A stretch of 64,000 nucleotides of DNA from NCBI GenBank assembly GCA_965153355.1, contig OZ231126.1, positions 97,712,001-97,776,000 of the forward strand, given 5' to 3'. The notes beneath the pieces are model-generated. The model was not told where the DNA came from and made no database searches. It saw only the letters and a program-made list of their open reading frames with translations. Both the position numbers and the translations under genes were made by a program. Of the stretch, positions 55,881-64,000 are shown one piece after another. Within the stretch, counting starts at the first letter, position 1; each line of letters starts with the position of its first letter. This DNA is from Flaccisagitta enflata. Lineage: Eukaryota > Chaetognatha > Sagittoidea > Aphragmophora.

Positions 55881-56303
55881 AAAAAAAAAAATTTTTCAAA
55901 AAAAAATTTTCAAAAAAAAAAATCCAAAAATTTTTTTTCAAAAAAAAAAATAAAAAAAAAAAAAGTAATTCCAAAACAAAAATTGCTGAAGTCTTAGTTA
56001 CATAAGCTAGCCATATCTTCTTTAAACCAGACTTCAGAATTATTTCGAATTTTGCAGGGGCTTGTCAATTGATATTAGTGTAAGGTAGGGATTTTTTCGC
56101 GTTTTGCCAGTACGTCATTGTACATCAAACAGCCATCGAAAATCCTCAAATAACCGCTAGAGGCCCTCCTAACTGGATAAGCCAGAGACAAAAGGCAAAG
56201 GGGGATGTAAACAAAGCCTGGAACTGCGCCAAAGGGCCTGGTGACGCTACGTCCCACTTGATGGCTTAAAAGTAATTTTAGAATTACGGAAAAATTGATT
56301 ACC

Positions 56304-56632
56304 GTATTTTTTCCATTTATCGCCCCTCCTCCAATTAACGCCCCCCCTCTTCTTGCTCCTCAGATCAGTGATTTTTTTAAAAATTAGGAGGCAAATGATT
56401 GCTGTGCATAGAGGGATTTAGCTTTTTTCAGTGCTTCTGTGGAAAACAGACAAAAAATATCCGTTAATTTTACTTTTTCTTGAAAATCTGAAATTTCAAG
56501 AAGCATTCATTGGGGAAACAACAAGATGACTACATATTTTCAAGTTAAAAGGGGGCGTTAATTGGAGGGTGAAATGGCAATGTCATTTTTTTATTTCAAA
56601 AGCGCCCGGGGCGCTAATTAGAAAAAATACGG
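56304..56632. mobile_element. MITE, second copy of the 5237 family
   Basis: Left CCGTATTTTTTCCATTTATC, right (reverse complement) CCGTATTTTTTCTAATTAGC, TA on both sides. GCGCCCGGGGCGC lies near the right end. 329 bp, inverted relative to 5237-6050. Confidence 0.75.
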
Positions 56633-57413
56633 TACACGTTGGACTGCCCACATTTTTTTTTAAATTCAGGAAAGGTTTATATAAGCCTAAGGAACAATAA
56701 ACAACAATGCCTGGGGATTTTCTCACACTTGGGGAGTGAAAAGACAGGGCTTTTGTAACGGGCCTCATATTGCATAATGGAACTTAAAACATAGAAAAAG
56801 GCAAATTTTGTTTGAAATTGTGACATACTGAGGTACCCTACTTAAAAATCATAATTTCATCAATTATCAAGCTAATTTTCATTCTGATGGGTGTTTGGGA
56901 AGCTCGGTCATTTTGATTGTTAAGTATGCTATTTTTATATAGTTTCTGAACGCTTTACACCCATATCCTTTACTTGTGTACCAAATAAAAAAAATTCACA
57001 TACCTTTACTACCCTTTGCCTATGTAAATTGCTTAAGTTCTAGTAAAATGTTACTAGATAAATAAGCTAATATCTCATAAACCAGACTTCAGATCTAATT
57101 AGAATTTTGCAGGGGTTGTTTATTTAGTACCCTCAACTTGTATACCAAATAATAAAAAAATTCACATACTTTTACTACCCTCTACCTATGTAAATCGTTA
57201 AAGTCCAGTAAAATATCACTACAAAAATAAAAGGCAAAGGGTAGTAAAAGTTTATGAATTTTGCTGAAAATTTGTGCACAACCTCCTATTGTCATAAAAA
57301 TAACACTGGTAAAGTTTCATGAACTTCTGTAGTCTGGTTCAAAAGATATGAAAAGGTTTTAAATACCGACAACACAATCAGGTCCATCACGGATCTGATT
57401 GCCGTGGGAAAAA

Positions 57414-58282
57414 ACATATTTTGCAACATTTAATTTTGAGCGAAGTACTTCAAGGAGGAAAAATCTGAACAGTATCTGGGTCCGCAACGGAGAGGGGTTA
57501 AAGATCACCAATTCCATAAGACTGCTATGACTAAGAGATCGCTAACCCTGTGAGTTCGCTAAAACTATAAGTTTTTACATTTAGAGCCTCCATACAGTTT
57601 CATGCAAATCCGTTGAAAAATGGCAAGTTATGCACGTTTTTCACTTTTAGGCTAATATGGTGGTTGGGTGGTAGGCTGGTTTGGATAAATAGTATGCATA
57701 TGTTGAGTTCTTCTATTTAGAGACACCATACCAAGTTTCAACCAAATTGGTTGAAAAATGTCAAATTTATGATAGTTTTTCACTTTAAGGCCGGTAAGCT
57801 GGTTGGTTGGTAGGTTGGTTTAGCCGGTTAGCATGCTCAAATAAATCACATGTGTTAAGTCCTTCTATCTCAAGACTCTATACCAAATTTCAACCAAATT
57901 GGTTGAAAAACGCCAAAGATCTGCACATTTTTCACTTTTAGGCTGGTAGGCTGGTTGAGTGGTAGGCTGGTTTGACAGGATAAATATTGTGCATATGTTG
58001 AGTTCTTCCATTTAAAGACTCAATACCAAGTTTCAACCAAATCGGTTGAAAAATGCCAAAGTTACGCACGTTTTTTACTTTTAGGCCGGTAGGCTGGTTG
58101 GGCCGGTTGGGTCGGTTGGATCGTTTACCCTAGTACAACTTCCTACCAAATATGAACCAAATTGGTCAGAGCATAAAAAAGTTATCCATTTTTTAAAATC
58201 CGTGACAACGACAACGACGACGACACCCACCCGCCTTGAATTATAGTCCGCGTCGGTATGATTTTCCATCGCGGACAAAAAG
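57414..58282. repeat. intronic GGTTGGT-type repeats ending in a hairpin
   Basis: Four loose ~120-bp repeats (57655, 57780, 57945, 58080) each carry TTTTTCACTTTTAGGCTGGT and CCAAATTGGTTGAAAAATG. The stretch ends with ATAGTCCGCG-loop-CGCGGACAAAAAG (58243-58282), like the family-3 tail, so it may be a third family-3 element whose head is not clear. Confidence 0.55.
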
Positions 58283-58566
58283 AGGCTTTGGATGAGATAG
58301 GGCGCAGGTAAAACCATATATTTTCTTGCTTTCAGTACGCAACTGTACCAGTTTCTGCCCTTGTTATGGGTCCAAAGTGCTGCCTTAATTTTTCTTGTCC
58401 TGAGGTGCTGTGCTTTCAGACCATAATGCAACGGCTCAATACATGATGATATTATCAAAAATTAGGGCAATGTAAACGAGTCATTAACGTTTGAGCCCTT
58501 ACATACAAAATGTGATGGCATTGAAAATACGACTCCTATTTAATGTCGCTTGACTCACTTCATTAC

Positions 58567-58683
58567 CTGAGGTACCGGACAATTTGTGGCCAGCAAATTC
58601 TTTATTTTGAACTGCAGTTGTTGCGCCGTTCGATGGGGAAGTAAAAGCTCTTGAATATGACGGACGGCCTCCGATTTCGCAAC
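58567..58683 (-). CDS. GON4L exon 5
   Basis: 117 nt, 39 codons, phase 0; acceptor TTATTTTAG, donor GTAATG. Reads VAKSEAVRHIQELLLPHRTA then QQLQFKIKNLLATNCPVPQ. Aligns with human GON4L [22 protein letters not shown], part of the conserved core between the QMRQHV helix and exon 6. Confidence 0.93.
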
Positions 58684-59067
58684 CTAAAATAACCGAGAGT
58701 AGAGAACTAGTCACGCCGTTGTTCTCAGTTGCTGACTCGTGATTCATTTAGAGACAATGGATGAGTTTCTGCTGACGACAAGAATCTCGATTGTTCCCTT
58801 GAAACACATTTTCAGCGTGAACGCATATAAATTTCAACCGTCCCACAAAAGAGAGCGAAGTGAACAGAGCGAGCGAGCCGAGTAAACGCAGCGAGCGACC
58901 GAGTGGCCCGTTAAAACGCGATTGTCACGAGTAGAAACAGACCCTATGTCCGTTCGTCCGATATTCTGTAAATAGCAGAGACGCGTTGATTCTACATGTC
59001 CCTTTTTGGTCTGTAGGTAGTGGGGGAGGTGTTATGATTCTCAGCGTGCGACAACCACGCAACCAAC
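58684..59067. repeat. intron with dispersed GTGAGCGAG repeat, copy 3
   Basis: Positions 58850-58937 match 20465-20610 and 35488-35642 (GAGCGAGC, GCGACCGAGTGGCCCGTTAA). The rest shows nothing recognisable. Confidence 0.5.
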
Positions 59068-59239
59068 CTTCATTTCGATGAACTGCTGCCAACCGATGGC
59101 TATCAGAGTGTGTTCAGAAGGACAGAACCAATTTCTGTCGTTGATCGGGACGGAGTCACAATCGGGTGAGTTATCTTGTTCGGCCTCTCCGCCTTCCGTC
59201 GTCGTCTTCCTCTTCTTCCGCCTTTTGGTTTTCCCTTTG
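59068..59239 (-). CDS. GON4L exon 4
   Basis: 172 nt; acceptor TTGTATACAG, donor GTTGGT. The first base completes a Ser codon. It reads KGKTKRRKKRKTTTEGGEAE (a basic cluster, likely nuclear localisation), then NWFCPSEHTLIAIGWQQF and IEMK. The last part aligns with human FTKAEDNLLALGLKHFEG, the start of a Myb-like helix in this family. Confidence 0.93.
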
Positions 59240-59657
59240 CTGTATACAATGTACATAATATAATATTGCGAAAATAAAAAAAAACATAGACATGTCCTCA
59301 TCAGTTATCAGTCAGGGTGGGACTACTTGACCAAATTCGTTCAAAAATCTCTTCAGGCTCAGCAGCAAGAACTACTGGGAACTACTGGGAAAATCATAGG
59401 AAGCATTTTGTCATTGAAGACTGGGAGGTGGCAACACCATGAAGAGCAGGTCTCATGATCATGAAACTTAGCAAATATTATCATTATCATAAAGATTCCT
59501 GCCGTTGCGTATTGGGGAAAATTCCGAAAGATTTTAGAAAAAATTAGTCCCACCCTGTCCGTCTCTGTTATCCATATAAGTACACCAAGGTTGCAACGTC
59601 ATTTTATCCGACTGATTTTGAAGACGAGCAGGCCCCATCTTTCTTCTTATTCATTAC

Positions 59658-59773
59658 CTGTCTTTCGAGTTGACAGGTAAGACATGAGCTTCTGGGAAGA
59701 GATACGGATAAGGAAAAGCCGGTACCATCATGAAAAACCGCATCGCGTTCAAAGGCGGCATCGTCGATTCAAT
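59658..59773 (-). CDS. GON4L exon 3
   Basis: 116 nt; acceptor TTCTGTGACAG, donor GTAATG; phase 0 to 2. Reads IESTMPPLNAMRFFMMVPAF then PYPYLFPEAHVLPVNSKD. Aligns with human SKVFMYPELLPVCSLKAKNP. Confidence 0.92.
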
Positions 59774-59841
59774 CTGTCACAGAATATGTGTGGAGGGAGA
59801 ATGGAAGTAGCTCGTTAGAGAGAGGAGGGGTAAAAGAAACA

Positions 59842-60040
59842 CAGTAGGACCTCGCCTTATTGGTCCAATTAAGACTGAAGATTTTTCGACTTTATACCTT
59901 TAAAAAGACTTACCTTTTTCGACTTTATACCTTTAAAAAGAAATGAAATCACATTAAAGATTGTCATTTTCGAGTTAAAATATTGACCTTTATTGATGGG
60001 GAGCCTTTAAAAGCGGGTCTGTTATTGCGGGGTTCCACTG
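59842..60040. mobile_element. pogo/Tigger-like MITE
   Basis: Ends CAGTAGGACCTCGCC and (inverted) CAGTGGAACCCCGCA are typical of pogo/Tigger Tc1-mariner relatives. It is 199 bp, with an internal repeat of TTTTTCGACTTTATACCTTT. TA is seen only at the right edge. Confidence 0.65.
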
Positions 60041-60429
60041 TATGAACAAGGAGCGTCAAACAGCCTGATAGTACTACGGAAAGGAGAAAGCGCCACTTCC
60101 CTTTCTGTCATCATTATCTTTCGGCCACTGCCCTTCTGTCATGTTGCCTTTCTTCCATTTAAGCCTTTCTACCTTTCTTCGATTCCGCTGAATACTGTGG
60201 AATGATGCCTTTTTATTTCAACCATTTTTTGCCTTTCTTCTGTTCATGCCTTTCTACCCGTCTGTCTTTTAGCCATTCGGTGATTCTGAAATTATGCCCT
60301 TCCTTCTGCTATTCTGCCATGTACTCTACCTTGTATTCTTTCTTTTTTTTCTTCTGACTTTCATTCTGCCAAGCTGCCTTTCTCTATTTCTGTAAAGCTC
60401 TCTTACATCCTGCCTATTCTTACAATTTC
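60041..60429. other. intron, CT-rich degenerate text
   Basis: Degenerate repeats of CCTTTCTNCC type. No exon or element ends. Confidence 0.4.
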
Positions 60430-60625
60430 TTTTTAGTTTCGGACACGCAATTCTTTAAGAGGCTTTGTCCGTCTGTCCATCCGTTGGTCCGAGAACCCAA
60501 GTCAAAAAGTGCAAAAACGAGCATTTTAGATGCATTTTGTGTATGTGAGTGGATAACTTGGGGTGTGGATGGGGGTTGAATGCCCCTGCCCACCCGTCCG
60601 CAACGATATTGTGACCCCGCGTCAC
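60430..60625 (-). mobile_element. hairpin-element family 1, copy o
   Basis: Inverted: tail TTTTAGTTTCGGACACGCAA and core AAGAGGCTTTGTCCGTCTGT; head-side motif CCCACCCGTCCGCAAC present, but the AAGGCCGG head is replaced. GATATTGTGACCCC at the end recurs near 32365. Confidence 0.55.
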
Positions 60626-60991
60626 TTGTTCCTTCATTTCCTTTACTTAACTTTTTATCATCATTTTCCCTATATTTCTCTTTTCTTTCTGTTAAATGTC
60701 TTTCAATGTTTTTGTCCTTTTCAATTGTTACTTTTCCTTTCTTCTCATTATTCTTTTCTTTTTACTTATCCTTTCATTTCCTCTACTGCTGATTTTTTGT
60801 TGAATGTTAAAGTTCCTATTCACACCTTTAACTTCCTTTACCAATCTTTTCTGTTTTTGTTTTGCCCCAATTAAGTTCACCCTTTCTTCTTCTCCAAAGA
60901 AGACTTCGGGTTACGACACCGACTGACAAAAAACTTCATTAAGGAACAAAAAGCCAAGGAGAGACCACAGCAACTCGAGTCATTTCCATAC

Positions 60992-61155
60992 CTTTCTGCC
61001 AGTGTGAGTTTCGTGGGTAATTTCCGAGTCATGGACGAATGCTGTTCTAATAGCGTTTGTCTCGTGCTTGGAGTCAGCTGCCAACTGGAGAGGAGTCAAG
61101 TTGTTGACAGTTTCCACGGCCGGTGACAAATTGGCGATGTCACCAAATGTCGACC
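60992..61155 (-). CDS. GON4L exon 2 in window
   Basis: 164 nt; acceptor TTTTCGACTGTCAG, donor GTATGG. Two bases complete the Gly codon from the previous exon, then STFGDIANLSPAVETVNNLT and PLQLAADSKHETNAIRTAF, ending HTGRK in phase 0. It corresponds to the human CNLMGAMQLIEDFSTHV region. A family-1 core fragment (61186-61260) lies about 30 bp upstream of its acceptor. Confidence 0.9.
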
Positions 61156-61185
61156 CTGACAGTCGAAAAGAAGAAATAAGTTCTT

Positions 61186-63380
61186 AAGTACTGGCTTTGT
61201 CCACTGGTCCATCCGCCAGTCCATCCGTCCGACCTTCTGTAAAAACACGCATTTTAGATTCTACCCTTGTGAATTTTTGCTCTGTGTGGCTTTGTGTGTT
61301 TGTGTGTGTCAGTGTGTGTGTTTGTCAGTGTGTGTGTGTGTGTTTGTGTGTGTGGTTGTTTGTGTGTGTGGTTGTTTGTGTGTGTGTGCTAGTGTGTTTG
61401 TTCGTACGTGTTTTTGCTTGCGTGTGTGTCTGTTTTTGTGTGTTTGTTTTTGTGTTAGTCTGTTTTTGTGTCTGTTTTTGTGTTTGTTTGTTTGTGTGTT
61501 TGTTTAGGTATTTGTGTTTTTGTGTTTGTTTGTTTTGTGTTTTCGTGTTAGTTCTGTTTTTGTTTTTGTTTTTGTGTTTGTTCTTGTTTGTTTATTGTTT
61601 TTGTTTTTGATTGTTTGTTTGTGTGTGTGTTTTTGTTTTTGTTTTTGTTTTTGTTTGTTTGTGTGTTTGTTTTTGTTTGTGTGTTTGTTTTTGTTTTTGT
61701 GCGTTTGTTTTTGTTTGTGTGTGTTTTTTTTTGTGTGTGTTTGTATTTGTGTGTGTTTGTATTTGTGTGTGTTTGTTTTTGTGTGTGTTTGTTTTTGTGT
61801 GAGTTTGTTTTTGTGTGTGTTTGTTTTTGTGTGTGTTTGTTTTTGTGTGTGATTGTTTTTGTGTGTGTTTGTTTTTGTGTGTGTTTGTTTTTGTCTGCGT
61901 TTGTTTTTGTGTGCGTTTTTTTTTTTGGTGCATTTGGTTTTTTTTGTGCGTGTTTGAGTGTGTTAGTTTTTGAGTGTTTGTTTTTGTGTGTTTGTTTTTG
62001 TGTGTGTTTGTTTTTTGTGTGTGTTTGTTTGTTTTTGTGTGCGTTTGTTTGTGTTTGTTTTTGTGTTTGTTTGTTTAAGTGTTTGTTTGTTTTTGTGTTT
62101 GTTTGTTTTTATGATTGTGTTTGTTTGTCTTTGTGTTTGTTTGTCTTTGTGTTAGTTTGTCTCTGTGTTTGTTTGTCTCTGTGTTTGTCTTTGTGTGTTT
62201 TTGTGTTTGTTTTTGTGTGTTGGTTTTTGTGTTGGTTTGTTTTGGTGTTGGTTTGTTTTTGTGTGTGTTTGTTTGTTTTGGTGTTGGTTTGTTTTTGTGT
62301 GTGTTTGTTTGTTTTTGTGTGTTTGTTTTTGTGTGTTTGTTTGTTTTTGTGTTTGTTTGTTTGTTTGATTTTGTGTTTGTTTGTTTTTGTGTTTGTTTGT
62401 TTTCGTGTTTGTTTGTTTTTGTGTTCGTTTGTCTTTGTGTGTTTGTCTTTGTGTGTTTGTTTTGTGTGTTTGTTTTCGTGTGTGTTTATTTTGGTGTTTG
62501 TTTTTGTGTTGGTTTGTTTTGGTGTTTGTTTGTTTTTGTGTTTGTGTGTTTGTGTGTTTGTGTGTATGTTTGTTTTTGAGTATATTTGTTTTTGAGTATG
62601 TTTGTTTTTGTGTGTTTGTTTTTGTGTATGTTTGTTTTTGTGTTTGTTTGTTTGTTTTTGTGTTTGTTTGTTTGTTTGTTTTTGTGTTTGTTTGTTAATG
62701 TGTTTGTTTATTTTTGTGTTTGTTTTTGAGTTTGCTTGTCTTCATGTTTGTTTCTGTGTTCATTTGTTTTTGTGTTTGTTTTTGTGAATTTGTTTCTGTT
62801 GGTTTTTGTTGGTTTTTGTTGGTTTTGTTGGTTGTTGTTTATTCTTGTTAATTCTTGTTTATTTTTGTTTGTTGGTTTTGTTGGTTTTTGTTTGGTTTTG
62901 TTGGTTTTGTTGGTTTTTGTTATTGTGTTGTTTGTTGGTCTTTGTTTTTGTTTGTTTGTTTGTCTTTGTTTGTCTTTGTTTGTGTTTGTTTGTGTTTGTT
63001 TGTCTTTGCGTTTGTTTGTGTTTGAGTGTGTGTGTTTGTTTGAGTGAGTGTGTGTGTTTAAGTGCGTGTGTGTGTGTGTTTGAGTGAGTAAGTGTGTGTG
63101 TGTGTTTGAGTGAGTATGTGTGTGTGTGTGTTTGAGTGAGTATGTGTGTGTGTGTGTTTGAGTGAGTATGTGTGTGTGTGTGCATGAGTGAGTGTGTGTG
63201 TGTTTGAGTGTGTTTGAGTAATTGTGTGTGTTTGAGTAAGTGTGTGTGTTTGAGTAAGTGTGTGTGTGTTTGAGTGAGTGTGTGTGTGTTTGAGTGAGTG
63301 TGTGTGTTTGAGTGAGTGTGTGTGTGTGTGTGTTTGAGTGTGTGAGTGAGTGTGTTTGAGTGAGTGAGTGTGAGCGCCAA
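61186..63380. repeat. 2.1-kb GT-rich satellite in intron
   Basis: After a short hairpin-element core (61186-61260) the plus strand is TGTTTGTTTTTGTG-type repeats to about 63000, then TGAGTGTGTGTG units to 63375. On the sense strand this is CA-rich and starts about 15-20 bp from the donor of the preceding exon. Long open frames in it are artefacts. Confidence 0.93.
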
Positions 63381-63391
63381 GCGCCAATCAC

Positions 63392-63800
63392 CTTTAGGGC
63401 TCTGCGCGGCGATGGAGAGCAGCTCGTTGATGAGCATTTTGGCATCCTCGGCTACGTGGACGACCTCCTCGGGCTTGACGCAGGTTCTGCACATGACGTA
63501 AGATTGAGTCAGCATTTGCACGTGTTGCCGCATTTGCTGCTGCAGCAAGAGGCGCAATTGTTCTGAAGGCCACGGGGCAATGACGGACGGCGTGGAACTG
63601 ATCGACTGCGGAGTGGAATCGTCGATGGCGGAGGTCGAGGGGCCTTCCGCGGAAGATGCGGCGTCTGCTCCTAAAATGGCGTCGCGTCTTTGACTGGCTG
63701 CTGCGTTGTCTAGGGCGTCGTTGTTACAGATGTTGGGATGGTCGGTCATTGGAGGAGGCGACGGGGTACTAAGCGAGTTCGATCGAGTGGGCGATTGCGC
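63392..63800 (-). CDS. GON4L first exon in window: QMRQHV helix
   Basis: 409 nt; acceptor AAAATGACAG before 63800, donor GTGATT after 63392; phase 0 to 1. It begins AQSPTRSNSLSTPSPPPMTD, is Ser/Ala-rich, then has SEQLRLLLQQQMRQHVQMLT and QSYVMCRTC, followed by AEDAKMLINELLSIAAQSPK. The QMRQHVQMLTQ stretch is nearly the same as human GON4L QMQQHVQLLTQ. An ATG at 63749 is internal, since the open frame and a good acceptor extend upstream. Confidence 0.92.
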
Positions 63801-64000
63801 CTGTCATTTTCAGAGCGTGGGGAATGAGGGTGGATGAAATCTAAGCCAAACCTACCAGAAGTCTCGGGGCACACCGGGAATAAGTAAGGCTATCTCTAGG
63901 CGGAATGGATGGATATAGACGAACACAGGCCAGCCCTAAATGGCCCCAAATCGTGCTCTTGGGCCTATCCCAACTCTATCCACCCATAACCACCATCTTC
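63801..64000. other. intron at right edge
   Basis: 200 bp upstream of the first visible GON4L exon; no exon or repeat seen. The 5' part of the gene lies beyond. Confidence 0.5.

Larger units (their letters stand above)
54990..57413 (+). mobile_element. hairpin-element family 3, copy 2
   Basis: Head AAAAGCTTCAAAATTACAGT then CCCACGGC; tail hairpin around CAATCAG / CTGATTG ending GCCGTGGGAAAAAA. GCCGTGGGA is the reverse complement of the head TCCCACGGC. The core: a 22-bp satellite (AGTCCATGATGGCATACCTG and variants, 55021-55880), alternating A and T blocks, then TTGCAGGGG text shared with copy 1 at 37.1 kb. A MITE (56304-56632) is nested. Confidence 0.68.

Noticed and set aside
61277-62698. 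Cys/Val/Phe-rich long frames
   Set aside because: Translations of a GT-rich satellite; no start context, splice sites or conserved residues.

Overview
This is a metazoan nuclear window, most likely from a repeat-rich bilaterian invertebrate. It has spliced genes with GT-AG introns, a Ty3/Gypsy retrotransposon and heavy microsatellite and minisatellite content. The sequence does not settle the phylum. Two host genes are recognisable, both on the minus strand.

Nearly the whole window (1262-63800) is one gene, the orthologue of GON4L (GON-4-like; Drosophila mute, C. elegans gon-4), a Sin3/HDAC/YY1-associated chromatin co-repressor. I rebuilt 17 coding exons by eye. Every junction keeps codon phase, and together they give 6339 nt (2112 codons plus stop). 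Only the N-terminal part lies beyond the right edge. Landmarks in transcription order are the QMRQHV helix and the conserved MYPELL-like region (63.8-58.5 kb), a very large Ser/Thr/Pro-rich exon (53.1-50.6 kb), the PAH-like helical repeats (9.8-4.1 kb), an acidic block with a CPCQCH motif (3.9 kb) and a C-terminal SANT/Myb-like domain with an acidic tail (2.4-1.26 kb). Directly downstream on the same strand, about 520 bp away, begins DPH6 (diphthine-ammonia ligase), of which exons 1 and 2 are visible.

The gene is bloated by repeats. About 5 kb holding two consecutive GON4L exons is tandemly duplicated (43796-49022 and 49966-54817). In the left copy the glutamine tract of the big exon has grown to about 300 bp and carries a stop codon; the right copy is open. 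Another exon has its 3' end repeated in three 110-bp units at 37.6-37.9 kb, with a fourth, decayed unit 18 kb away at 19.2 kb. This suggests the intron between them grew by insertion inside the array. DPH6 exon 2 also has a short partial copy in its downstream intron, next to a transposon end.

Introns hold: about 20 copies of a dispersed element with head AAGGCCGGATACACGGCC and a 3' hairpin ending in CTAA, whose head and tail motifs match within a copy (resembling Helentron-associated elements); a second family with the same plan (36.4-37.6, 55.0-57.4 kb); a TIR family beginning GGGCAGCGGCCCC with minisatellite cores; several TA-flanked MITEs; large fold-back elements (25.3-25.9, 27.4-31.3, 32.9-34.6 kb); and a nested stack at 9.85-17.0 kb, where a TIR element contains a giant satellite-filled copy of the first family and a complete but broken Gypsy element with almost identical LTRs and a 5-bp target duplication. 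Pure (GA)n, (CA)n, (CAA)n and GT-rich arrays fill much of the rest.
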